DNA of 64,000 bases from Flavobacteriaceae bacterium (GTDB taxonomy: Bacteria > Bacteroidota > Bacteroidia > Flavobacteriales > Flavobacteriaceae): contig JABXHX010000013.1 in the NCBI GenBank assembly GCA_013373385.1, positions 1 through 64,000 on the forward strand. Direction: 5' to 3'. The position numbers and the translations under genes are program-made. This document shows, piece by piece, positions 15,776 to 24,116 of the stretch (positions within the stretch are counted from its first letter, which is position 1; each line of letters opens with the position of its first letter). The notes beneath the pieces were generated by a model that was given only the letters and a program-made list of their open reading frames with translations, ran no database searches and was not told the DNA's origin.

Positions 15776-18229
15776 ATGAAGTTATTTAAAAGTATTTTTC
15801 TTATTACTTTACTGTTTGTACTTCCATTAAGAGCACAAATAAACAACCCATTATCATCATATAAAAAAACAAAAGAGAAAACCCATGCACTTGAACACAC
15901 CAAGCTTAAAGTTACATTAGATTTTAAAAATAAAGAATTAAATGGTGAGGCTTGGATAACAATGCGCCCTTATTTTTATGCAACAAATAAAGTCGTGCTC
16001 GATGCAAAAGCAATGTTAATTCATGCTGTATCATTGAATAATAAAAAGTTAGCCTATCATTACGATGCAGAAAAAATTTATATTGATTTACCAAAAAAAT
16101 ACACCAAAGAAGAGCAATTTACCATTTATATAAAATATACAGCAAGACCAGAAAAAGTAAAACAAAAGGGTAGTGCCGCTATTACACAAGCTAAAGGATT
16201 GTATTTTATCAATGCAGATGGGTTAGACAAAAGTAAACCAACACAAGTTTGGACACAAGGAGAAACTGAAGCGAGCAGCTGCTGGTTTCCAACAATTGAT
16301 AGTCCAAATCAAAAGACATCACAAGAAATTTTTATTACGGTTCCTGCTAAATACAAAACACTTTCTAACGGTTTGCTAGAAAAACAGACCAACAATTCTG
16401 ATGGTACTAGAACAGATTATTGGAATTTTAAGAAAAAACATGCACCGTATTTGTTCTTTTTAGGTGTTGGAGAATTTGAAGTTATTAAAGACAAGTATAA
16501 AAACATTCCAATTGAATATTATGTAGAAAAAGAATATGCTCCTTATGCGAAAGACATTTTTGGTTTAACTCCAGAAATGATGGCTTTTTTCTCTAAAATT
16601 ACGGGTGTTGAGTATCCGTGGAGCAAGTATAGTCAACTTGTAGGAAGAGATTATATAAGTGGCGCTATGGAGAACACAACGGCTGTAATTCATGGTGAAT
16701 CTGCATATCAAAAACCAGGACAATTAATTGATGGAAATGTGCAAGAAAATACCATTGCACACGAATTGTTTCACCATTGGTTTGGCAACTTGGTAACTGC
16801 TGAGAGTTGGAGTAACCTTGCGTTAAACGAATCGTTTGCTAACTATAGCGAGTATTTGTGGAGAGAGTACAAATACGGAAAAGCTGATGCTGATGCTTAT
16901 ATGGTTGAAAACATAGAAGGCTATAAGTTGGGAGCTAATTACAATAAAAATTTAGTCCGATTTTATTATAAAGATAAAGAAGAGTTATTTGATGCGGTGA
17001 GCTATAATAAAGGAGGAGCAATTTTACACATGTTAAGAAATTATATTGGCGATCAGGCATTTTTTGAAGGAATAAAATACTACTTAACTACTAATAAGTA
17101 TCAAGCTGCTGAAGTGCATCAGTTACGATTAGCCTTTGAAAAGATTTCTGGTAAGGATTTAAACCTATTTTTTAACCAATGGTTTTATTCGAATGGACAT
17201 CCAAAAATTCAAGTGAGTTATGATTACAATACGATAGAAAAGAAAGTTTCTGTAAATATTTTTCAAACCGATAAAGAGTTTCATTTTCCGCTTGCCATAG
17301 ATATAGTAGAAGGAGGGAAGACCTATCGTAAAAATGTATTTGTTAATAGAAAAGATGCATCGTTTGTCTTTGAATACACCAAAACACCAGAAATTATTTT
17401 AGTAAATGCTGACGGAGTTTTACTAGCAGAAGTTGTAGAGACAAAAACTTTACAACAATACATCAGTCAGTATAAATATGCTAAAAGCTATTATCATAAA
17501 AGAGCAGCCATACAGCAAATCATAAAATTTCAAGAAGATAAAGAAGCTTTTAATACGGTAGCTAATGCAATGAGTGATTCGCATTACAAAATTAGAGTAT
17601 TGGCTTTAGAGAATATCGATTTAATAAATAAGTTCTCTAAAAGGGCAGTGATAGCTAAAATTAAAACCATTGCAACAAGCGATACAAGTACTCTTGTTAG
17701 ATCTGCTGCTATTGAAACTTTAGGCAAATTGACTGAGCCAGAAAACTTACCAATATTTAAAGAAGCATTGAAGAGTAAATCGTACAGTGTTTTAGGAAAA
17801 GCTTTGGTTGCTGTTTATTATGTAGACAAAGCTTCGGCAATTAAACTATCAAAAGAATTACCAGATGATGTTCGTAAAATTTTAGCAACACCTCTAACAA
17901 CAATTTTTATTGAAGAAAATGATGATGCAGAGTTTGAATTTATTGCAAAAAATGTGCTATCAGGTATGTTTTTAACCAATGATAAAAAAACACAAGCCAT
18001 CTATAATAAAGCTTTTGAAAAAATTGCTGCTAGTAATAATACACTGGCAATTCAGAATTTAATTGATGATATTGTGGCTAAAGGAAAGCAGTATAAGCAA
18101 TACAACTTTGATAAAACAGCTATCAATTTAATGCGACAGATGATACAGTTGCAAAAGAAAAGTGCTGTTGCTAAAAAAGAGAATCACATTCAAATGATTC
18201 GTTTGGGGATGACGAAGTTGTTAAACTAG
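15776..18229 (+). CDS. M1 family metallo-aminopeptidase
   Basis: 817 residues; signal peptide 1-20 (MKLFKSIFLITLLFVLPLRA), so exported. Zinc aminopeptidase that trims N-terminal residues from peptides. GAMEN exopeptidase loop at 296-300; zinc site H329-E330-x-x-H333 with third ligand E352 in LNESFANY. After the catalytic and helical domains (to about 560) the C-terminal 250 residues look like HEAT-type helical repeats (MSDSHYKIRVLALENID, STLVRSAAIETLGKL). In Thermoplasma, M1 enzymes act downstream of Tricorn; a Tricorn homologue is present here at 57-60 kb, but a functional link is only conjecture. Confidence 0.95.
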   Translation: MKLFKSIFLITLLFVLPLRAQINNPLSSYKKTKEKTHALEHTKLKVTLDFKNKELNGEAWITMRPYFYATNKVVLDAKAMLIHAVSLNNKKLAYHYDAEKIYIDLPKKYTKEEQFTIYIKYTARPEKVKQKGSAAITQAKGLYFINADGLDKSKPTQVWTQGETEASSCWFPTIDSPNQKTSQEIFITVPAKYKTLSNGLLEKQTNNSDGTRTDYWNFKKKHAPYLFFLGVGEFEVIKDKYKNIPIEYYVEKEYAPYAKDIFGLTPEMMAFFSKITGVEYPWSKYSQLVGRDYISGAMENTTAVIHGESAYQKPGQLIDGNVQENTIAHELFHHWFGNLVTAESWSNLALNESFANYSEYLWREYKYGKADADAYMVENIEGYKLGANYNKNLVRFYYKDKEELFDAVSYNKGGAILHMLRNYIGDQAFFEGIKYYLTTNKYQAAEVHQLRLAFEKISGKDLNLFFNQWFYSNGHPKIQVSYDYNTIEKKVSVNIFQTDKEFHFPLAIDIVEGGKTYRKNVFVNRKDASFVFEYTKTPEIILVNADGVLLAEVVETKTLQQYISQYKYAKSYYHKRAAIQQIIKFQEDKEAFNTVANAMSDSHYKIRVLALENIDLINKFSKRAVIAKIKTIATSDTSTLVRSAAIETLGKLTEPENLPIFKEALKSKSYSVLGKALVAVYYVDKASAIKLSKELPDDVRKILATPLTTIFIEENDDAEFEFIAKNVLSGMFLTNDKKTQAIYNKAFEKIAASNNTLAIQNLIDDIVAKGKQYKQYNFDKTAINLMRQMIQLQKKSAVAKKENHIQMIRLGMTKLLN

Positions 18230-18272
18230 CCAATTCTAAATAAAATTTCAAACATTTTAAATAGGATAATTG

Positions 18273-18371
18273 CTATAGTTTTAAATCATTTATTTTATTA
18301 AAGAATGCTTTTTTGTAGGTTTTACCCATAGATAAATCATTATTAGATATAATAAAAAAATAGAGTTGGGT
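18273..18371 (-). pseudogene. Possible LytTR-domain C-terminal remnant
   Basis: Between the M1 and AraC genes the minus strand has a 32-codon frame without a start (just after a TAA). It ends DLSMGKTYKKAFFNKINDLKL, which resembles the last strand and helix of LytTR response regulators (..s-h-G-x-x-Y+..F...h..L). Upstream sequence has stops in all frames. If correct, a LytTR gene once stood here. The rest of 18230-18472 holds only the AraC promoter region. Confidence 0.3.
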
Positions 18372-18472
18372 TTAGTAATTATTTTTTCTTTTGAATTAAA
18401 ATAATTTAGTGAAATAAATAGTTGAAGGAATTTTATATTTTTGGTCGAAGGAAAAATTGATAAACTATAAAA

Positions 18473-19528
18473 TTGAATTTATTTTTACTCACTTTATCAT
18501 TGCTAACACTTTTTATTGCAGGAGGTCTATACTTTAAAGAACAAAAGTTAAAGAATCTTTCTATTTCTATATTCACATTGTTATTTGGTTTAGAAATTTT
18601 GTATTTCATTTCCGGAACAACAGAAATGGCGTTAGCCTTTCCATATATTCGCGGGCGTTTTTATTTTAGTATTGGTTTTCTTTATGGTCCAATATTACTT
18701 TTTCATTTTCAATCGATTATCTTAGGTAAAACAAAAATAGAGCGTAAAGACTTTTTGCATTTTTTACCCTTAATAGTATTAAATGTATCTATGTTAGATA
18801 TCATTATGATGAGTACAGTAGAAAGAAACAGTTATTTTGAGAATGTAGATAATTTTTTTAATCGAATAATCTATCTTAACTATGCAAGAAGTGCACACCA
18901 AATTCTTTATGCAGTTTTATTAATCAGGTTATTTTTTAAATATAAACCTGCTATTGATGTTAATAAGAAATTTTATTTAGGTGCTTTTTCTATTATTTAT
19001 ATTATTACAACCGTTGTTATTTCGTTGCTAACTGTTTTTGCTAGTGGTTGGCAAGATTTTAAAATGTATTATACATTGTGTACATTATTAGTACTTATTA
19101 TTGGTTATATATTATATACAGAGCCTAATTTTTTTAAAGCAATAAAAATCAAATATCAAAATTCAGGTATTTCTGAAGTTGATTTAGAAAAAATAAGACT
19201 TAAAATACAACATCTTTTTGCCGAAAAACATACCTATTTAGATAATAATTTAACAATTGATTCATTAGCAACTTTATTGGATGTTAAAAAGCATCATGTT
19301 TCGCAAATGTTTACTAACATTCAAAAAGAAAATTTCAATGATTTTGTAAATAGACATCGAGTAGAATATGCCAAAAGCCTTCTTAAAGACAAAAACTTTA
19401 AACAATATAAAATAGAAGCCATAGCACAAGAAGCAGGTTTTAATAATAAAGTTACTTTTTACAAAGCATTTTCAAAATTCACCAATACTACACCTTCTTT
19501 ATATAGAAAAGAATTAAGTAAAGAATAA
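18473..19528 (+). CDS. Membrane-bound AraC-family regulator
   Basis: 351 residues. The N-terminal part (about 1-215) has seven hydrophobic helices; the C-terminal part (about 245-345) is an AraC helix-turn-helix (NLTIDSLATLLDVKKHHVSQMF ... IAQEAGFNNKVTFYKAFSKFTNTTPSLYRK). A membrane signal would thus reach DNA in one protein. The start is TTG: no ATG occurs in frame until residue 51, which would delete two helices, and a -7 box TATTTTTG at 18436-18443 fits transcription from about 18447. A second regulator of the same design is at 28716-29765. Its target may be the ankyrin gene, 82 bases downstream. Confidence 0.88.
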   Translation: MNLFLLTLSLLTLFIAGGLYFKEQKLKNLSISIFTLLFGLEILYFISGTTEMALAFPYIRGRFYFSIGFLYGPILLFHFQSIILGKTKIERKDFLHFLPLIVLNVSMLDIIMMSTVERNSYFENVDNFFNRIIYLNYARSAHQILYAVLLIRLFFKYKPAIDVNKKFYLGAFSIIYIITTVVISLLTVFASGWQDFKMYYTLCTLLVLIIGYILYTEPNFFKAIKIKYQNSGISEVDLEKIRLKIQHLFAEKHTYLDNNLTIDSLATLLDVKKHHVSQMFTNIQKENFNDFVNRHRVEYAKSLLKDKNFKQYKIEAIAQEAGFNNKVTFYKAFSKFTNTTPSLYRKELSKE

Positions 19529-19610
19529 TTTTTTTTAACAGAATTGCATAATTTATTGTAAGACAAGTTGAAAATAATTTCAAGATTTACTTTTTTAAAT
19601 TATATATTAT

Positions 19611-21128
19611 ATGAAGCTATCAACAAAAAATCTAATTAGTTACTACTGTGTATTTTTATTTACTTCACTCTCGTATGGGCAAACAGAAGTAAATGATTTT
19701 GATGACAAAGGAAAAACTCCTTTAATAAATGCCATTTCTAATAAAGATATCCCAAAAGTTAAACAATTAATTCGTCAAGGAGCAGATGTGAACTTAAAAG
19801 AACAAAAAAGTTTACAAGGAACACCTTTAATGTATGCTGCCTCAACAGGAGATAAAGTTTTGTGTCAGTTATTAATAGACAATGGTGCAAATGTAAACCA
19901 ATTAGATATTAATAAAGATCCAGCATTAAATTGGGCTACGTATTATGGGCAAATAAAAGTTATGAAATACCTTATTGAGCAAGGAGCTGACTATAAAATA
20001 GTTAGTAAGCATGGTAATGCTACCGATGTAGCTTTACGGTTATGGCATCACGATTCGGTAGCTAATGTATTTAGACCTTACTATAAAAATAAGAGTATTA
20101 CAAAGCATGAGTATAAGTTTATAAAAGCTGTAAAAAAAGAGGATTACAATGTCATTAATAGGCTATTAAAAAAAGGAGTGTCTCCCAACCTAAATGATGA
20201 AATAGGTATTCCTGTTTTACAACTAGCATCCCAAAAAGGAGATGAAAAGATGGTTGCGTTTTTGATTAAGAATGGTGCAGATGTAAACTGCTTAAATAGA
20301 GTTGGGCAAACTCCTTTAGCTTGGGCAGTAAGGTTTGGACATTTAGAAACCGCAAAATTATTATTAGATGCTGGTGCTAACCCTAATAAAACTGACACAA
20401 AATACCAACTAACACCACTTATCGCAGCAGCTGTAAATGGCGATGTTAAAATAGGAGAGTTGCTTTTAAAAAACGGAGCTGATATATCACATAGAGAAAT
20501 TGTAAACAATGTCACTGCGCTACATTGGGCAATTTTTCAAAACAAGACTGAATTTGCAAAGTTTTTAGTGAACAATGGAGCTAACTATCATAAAAAAGCA
20601 TTGCAAGACAATCAATATTCTGCTTACGACTTGGTAGGCTTTTATAAAAATGAAGAATTACAAACTTTTTTTGATACAAAAGACAAGGAACAAAAACAGA
20701 AGAAACTCATAGGGTCATGGAAAATAAAGGAAATCCACTATTTATATCCAGATACTACGTATGTTTTTAAGGCTTTCGATTATGGTCGATTAATTCTTTC
20801 TAACAGCCACTATGCTATACAATATAACCCTTATATGAAGAAGCGTACACCATTTAGAAATTTATCAAAAGGTGAAGATGCAGAAATAAAAAGAGCATTT
20901 CAATCTATTGTATTTAATAGTGGACGTTATACCCTAGAAGATGACGTTATTCATACCATTGCAGATGTTGCCAAAGTACCAGGATTTGAAGAAGGGCATC
21001 AATATTACAGAACAAAACTAGTAGGCGATAAGCTTTCTCTGACGATGTATGATGAAACTTATCCTAATGGTCAAAAGCCTGAATGGTTTGGGAAATTAAA
21101 AATAAAATTTATCCTCAAAAAAGAGTAG
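19611..21128 (+). CDS. Exported ankyrin-repeat protein
   Basis: 505 residues with a signal peptide (about 1-24, ending SYGQ). Ankyrin repeats cover about 30-350 in two blocks (GKTPLINAISNKDIPKVKQL, GTPLMYAASTGDKVLCQLL, PALNWATYYGQIKVMKYLI; then PVLQLASQKGDEKMVAFLI, GQTPLAWAVRFGHLETAKLL, TPLIAAAVNGDVKIGELLL, TALHWAIFQNKTEFAKFLV). The final 150 residues (IGSWKIKEIHYLYPDTTYVF ...) form a separate domain resembling lipocalin-like stability or detection folds. A protein-binding role in the periplasm is inferred. The frame stays open for another 32 codons beyond the TAG (to 21227). Confidence 0.88.
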   Translation: MKLSTKNLISYYCVFLFTSLSYGQTEVNDFDDKGKTPLINAISNKDIPKVKQLIRQGADVNLKEQKSLQGTPLMYAASTGDKVLCQLLIDNGANVNQLDINKDPALNWATYYGQIKVMKYLIEQGADYKIVSKHGNATDVALRLWHHDSVANVFRPYYKNKSITKHEYKFIKAVKKEDYNVINRLLKKGVSPNLNDEIGIPVLQLASQKGDEKMVAFLIKNGADVNCLNRVGQTPLAWAVRFGHLETAKLLLDAGANPNKTDTKYQLTPLIAAAVNGDVKIGELLLKNGADISHREIVNNVTALHWAIFQNKTEFAKFLVNNGANYHKKALQDNQYSAYDLVGFYKNEELQTFFDTKDKEQKQKKLIGSWKIKEIHYLYPDTTYVFKAFDYGRLILSNSHYAIQYNPYMKKRTPFRNLSKGEDAEIKRAFQSIVFNSGRYTLEDDVIHTIADVAKVPGFEEGHQYYRTKLVGDKLSLTMYDETYPNGQKPEWFGKLKIKFILKKE

Positions 21129-21245
21129 AATACAACTTCGTGTCTACAACAATCTTTCTGGTATTTCTTTACTTCTATAATAAATCCAGGAATTGTAATT
21201 GAAAAGGCAGAAGTTGTAGAATGGTAATTTTAAAAATAAACAGAA

Positions 21246-21603
21246 ATGAAAACTTTATTTAAATATTTTCTATTGCTTTTAGGTGTTGTAATAATTGCAA
21301 TAAGCTGTTCTAAATCAAGTAAAATACCTTATGGTGAAATAAATATATTAGATAATGAATGGAAAAATAGTAGTTCTATAAAAATTACCGACTCAATTAG
21401 TCTAGAATTAATTCAAAACAAAGAAAACCTTTTTTTTACATGTTATATCTAAAAATAATGCCTGTTTTTTACTAAAACAAATGATTAATATATCAGAAGT
21501 AACCATTGTATGTGGATTCTGTAAACCTAAAAATTGGAAACAAAGCTTTCTTTTAACGCTAGATCAAAGATTTTCTGGGCATTATTCAAAGTTTAAAATG
21601 TAG
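21246..21603 (+). pseudogene. Small lipoprotein gene, frameshifted at a T8 run
   Basis: ATG 21246 opens a lipoprotein signal peptide (MKTLFKYFLLLLGVVIIAISC, lipobox IISC-like with Cys21). The frame breaks after about 68 codons at a run of eight T (21430-21437). Removing one T continues the protein as ENLFLHVISKNNACFLLKQ ... TLDQRFSGHYSKFKM to TAG 21601, about 118 residues in total. No family is recognised. The run is a classic site for slippage, so it may be a true mutation, phase variation, or a base-calling error. Confidence 0.55.
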
Positions 21604-21618
21604 AAGGAAAATAATTAT

Positions 21619-21729
21619 ATGAAAGGACTATTAGAATTATTGAATAATATTAGATATGAGTGTTATCCAACTTTTGATCCCGTTATCAGAATTTATGAAA
21701 TAACTAAGAAAATAGATAATTATGAATAA
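21619..21729 (+). CDS. Short ORF overlapping the DUF5694 gene start
   Basis: 36 codons from ATG 21619 (MKGLLELLNNIRYECYPTFD ...) to TAA 21729, overlapping the next start codon by eight bases. The overlap would allow translational coupling to the DUF5694 gene, but the peptide is unrecognised and could be chance. Confidence 0.3.
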   Translation: MKGLLELLNNIRYECYPTFDPVIRIYEITKKIDNYE

Positions 21730-22642
21730 AGCAATATTAATACTACTCTTCTTAGTATCAGTATTAACAATTGGATGTAATCAAAAAATAACACGAGACT
21801 CATCAACACTAGCTTCAAAAGAAACATTGATTCTTGGAGTTTATCATTTTGATAACCCTAGAATGGATACTTACAATCTAGAAATCGATGATTACTCTAC
21901 AAAAAAAAGACAATCTGAAATACAAGAAGTTGTTGATTTACTAGCAAGGTATAATCCGAATAAAATATTTGTAGAATTCTTACCAAGCCAACAGATTAAA
22001 CTAGATAGTTTGTTTACCCTATATGCAGATAATCATTTGTCATTAAAAGATATTAAAGGAGGACAAAATGAGGTTTATCAATTAGGGTTTCGGTTAGCAA
22101 AACAATTAGGGCTTAAAGAAGTTTTGGCAGTTGATCATCATGGGGCATTTTTAGCGCCTTATGCTGATTTTATTGCAGACACACTTTCGATAAAACCCTA
22201 TCAAGATTATAGTGTAGATTACAAACAGCAAATGAAAAAAAGGCAAAAAAACTTTTCTAAAAACACTATAAAAGAAAATTTCATTTACCTAAATGATTGG
22301 CAGCAAATTTTAAATAATCATAACTATTACAACAGCGTAGCAATAACTGTAAAAGATACTTTAAATGTGATGTATAGTTATAAAGAGGTGGAACAGGAAA
22401 TTGATGGAAAGGCTTACCAAATGCGTTCTTTTGATTTCAATAATATTGGTGTAGAGCTAGTAACTGAATGGTATAAGAGAAATCTATTCATATATCGTAA
22501 CATACTTGAAAAAACAGAAGATAATGATAGAATTTTAATCATTTTTGGCAGTGGACATGTACGGTATTTAAAACAATTATTTGACGATAATCCCGAGTTC
22601 AATATTATAGATACGAACAGTTTTTTAAATACTAAAAAATAA
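21722..22642 (+). CDS. DUF5694 lipoprotein
   Basis: 306 residues, lipobox TIGC (Cys19). The mature protein matches DUF5694 of Bacteroidota: ILGVYHFDNPRMD, IFVEFLPSQQ, AVDHHGAF and GSGHVRYL. The spaced His/Glu motifs recall the TraB/GumN fold, for which protease-like activity has been suggested, but no reaction is known. It is followed four bases later by a DoxX gene, so it heads a three-gene operon. Confidence 0.85.
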   Translation: MNKAILILLFLVSVLTIGCNQKITRDSSTLASKETLILGVYHFDNPRMDTYNLEIDDYSTKKRQSEIQEVVDLLARYNPNKIFVEFLPSQQIKLDSLFTLYADNHLSLKDIKGGQNEVYQLGFRLAKQLGLKEVLAVDHHGAFLAPYADFIADTLSIKPYQDYSVDYKQQMKKRQKNFSKNTIKENFIYLNDWQQILNNHNYYNSVAITVKDTLNVMYSYKEVEQEIDGKAYQMRSFDFNNIGVELVTEWYKRNLFIYRNILEKTEDNDRILIIFGSGHVRYLKQLFDDNPEFNIIDTNSFLNTKK

Positions 22643-22646
22643 ACTC

Positions 22647-23078
22647 ATGAGACAAAGAATATTAAAGTTGGTGTTTAGTAAAAATAATTTAGGTGTTTTG
22701 TTTATAAGAATTGCTTTTGGTTTTCATTTATTGCATTATTCTTGGAATGATGTAATAAACTTTTCAGCAGGTGATAATGCCGAATGGCTAGGATCATTAG
22801 GTGTGCCGTTTCCTTTTATAATGTCTTGGGCATATATTTTAACACAATTTATTGGTGGTATTTTACTAATTATAGGTTTTAAAACTAGATTAATCGCTAT
22901 ACCATTAATTATTACATTTTTAGTAGCATACTTTCTAGTTCATGCCTCTGACCCGTATAAAGATTCTTTTCAAGCCATTCAAATGTTAGCAGTCTCTTTC
23001 TTCTTTTTGTTTAACGGTTCTGGAAAATTATCGTTAGATGATTACTTAAAAAGCAAAATAAATGGAAAGGAAGTATAA
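22647..23078 (+). CDS. DoxX family membrane protein
   Basis: 143 residues, four predicted membrane helices, with the DoxX pattern (LFIRIAFGFHLLHYSWND, WLGSLGVPFPFIMSW, IGGILLIIGFKTRLIAIPLI). DoxX-type proteins are small inner-membrane proteins linked to oxidoreductases; the reaction here is unknown. It overlaps the following gene by 17 bases. Confidence 0.85.
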   Translation: MRQRILKLVFSKNNLGVLFIRIAFGFHLLHYSWNDVINFSAGDNAEWLGSLGVPFPFIMSWAYILTQFIGGILLIIGFKTRLIAIPLIITFLVAYFLVHASDPYKDSFQAIQMLAVSFFFLFNGSGKLSLDDYLKSKINGKEV

Positions 23079-23736
23079 GTATATATATATCTTTTTCATC
23101 GTTATATTGGTATTAGTTCCGGTAGGTTTTAAAAGATATTTTATAAAATTATTTAATGAAGAAAGTATAAACAATATCCTTCACGTTCATACTTTAATAA
23201 TGACTATATGGTGTTTGCTATTAATTATTCAGCCTGTACTTATAAAAAACAGAAAAAACAAAGTTCATAAATTAATTGGTAAACTATCTTACTTATTTTT
23301 CCCTTTAGTTATTTTTTCAATTTGTATAGTTATTATGTACTCATTTGAAAGAATGAAGGGGTATTTATCTCTTGATGAAAATTTAAGTCAGCTCTTTTTA
23401 CCAATATCACAACTATTATTATTTGTTCTATTTTACCTATTAGCAATGTTGAATGTAAAAAAAACAAGAATTCATATGCGTTATATAATAGTGTCTTCTG
23501 TTGCTCTTTTTGGACCAACCATTGGACGAATAGATTTTGGGCTGGGTGATTTTAATACAGACTTATGGTTTATGGATTTATGCCTTTTAGCATTTCTTTT
23601 ATATGATATACATTATAAGAAAAGCTATAAACCATTTTTAATAGGGTGCATTTTATTTTTTTTAATACATATAGGTAATCTATGGCTTCCAGATACTTAT
23701 ATATGGAGAGAAGGAGCTAAAATTATTTTTATGTAA
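23062..23736 (+). CDS. Multi-span membrane protein (DUF2306-like)
   Basis: 224 residues with about six hydrophobic helices. The segment VHTLIMTIWCLLLIIQPVLI followed by KVHKLIGKLSYLFFPLV has the helix-borne histidines of DUF2306 / haem-binding-like membrane proteins; RIHMRYIIVSS and FGPTIGRIDFG follow. The function is unknown. The start lies inside the DoxX gene, so the two are probably coupled. Confidence 0.7.
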   Translation: MERKYKYIYIFFIVILVLVPVGFKRYFIKLFNEESINNILHVHTLIMTIWCLLLIIQPVLIKNRKNKVHKLIGKLSYLFFPLVIFSICIVIMYSFERMKGYLSLDENLSQLFLPISQLLLFVLFYLLAMLNVKKTRIHMRYIIVSSVALFGPTIGRIDFGLGDFNTDLWFMDLCLLAFLLYDIHYKKSYKPFLIGCILFFLIHIGNLWLPDTYIWREGAKIIFM

Positions 23737-23763
23737 TGGGAAACCTGTTCCGTCGACTTTCTT

Positions 23764-23780
23764 AAAACTACTGTAGTTTT
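23764..23780. other. 17-bp palindrome AAAACTACTGTAGTTTT
   Basis: Perfect 8-bp arms around a single T, 27 bases after the DUF2306-like stop. Without a U tract it is not a terminator; the size and symmetry fit a repressor operator. The nearest downstream gene is the decayed cytochrome-like lipoprotein at 23823. Confidence 0.4.
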
Positions 23781-23822
23781 ACGTCTAAATTACCCACATA
23801 TACAATCAATAATTTTAATTAA

Positions 23823-23993
23823 ATGAGAGCTCTTTACTTTTCATATTTTTAAGTATACAAATAACGGCTTGTACTCGAAAGAACCCCATATCAGAAGAGC
23901 AAACAAAACTAGTAGATAAGATATTATGAGACGAGGTATGAGGGAAGCATAATATGTGTGAAATGTCATTTATGTTACTTCTACTATTTTTAA
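23823..23993 (+). pseudogene. Decayed c-type cytochrome-like lipoprotein
   Basis: Three overlapping frames make sense together. ATG 23823 plus one restored base gives MKSSLLFIFLSIQITAC, a lipoprotein signal peptide, then TRKNPISEEQTKLVDKIL (stop at 23926-23928). One base on, the frame continues ETRYEGSIICVKCH, with a haem-c motif C-x-x-C-H at 23955-23969, then stops at 23991. Each piece is short, but the order (lipobox, helix, haem motif) is that of small cytochrome lipoproteins. The rest of 23737-24116 holds the palindrome at 23764 and the regulatory box at 24026. Confidence 0.4.
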
Positions 23994-24025
23994 ACAATTG
24001 TATAATCATCATTACACAACAATTG

Positions 24026-24055
24026 ATAGACAGAAACACCTTAAACTTCTATAAT
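24026..24055 (+). promoter_or_regulatory. LytTR-locus box 1 (upstream of kinase gene)
   Basis: ATAGACA begins the box and TCTATAAT ends it; 24 of 30 positions match the box at 25843-25872 without gaps. The outer hexamers ATAGAC and TTCTAT are inverted repeats with centres 21 bp, two helical turns, apart. It lies 91 bases before the kinase ATG and is a candidate autoregulatory site of the adjacent LytTR regulator. Confidence 0.5.
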
Positions 24056-24116
24056 AACCTAAAGATTATCCATAAAATTATAACACTCGTATTCTTTATA
24101 GTATTTTAGTCTTTTT

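Noticed and set aside
20144-20515. 123-codon minus-strand frame
   Set aside because: Antisense shadow of the ankyrin repeats.
23764-23785. Second ECF-type promoter (AAC ... CGTC)
   Set aside because: Spacer is about 13 bases rather than 16 and the match lies in the palindrome.
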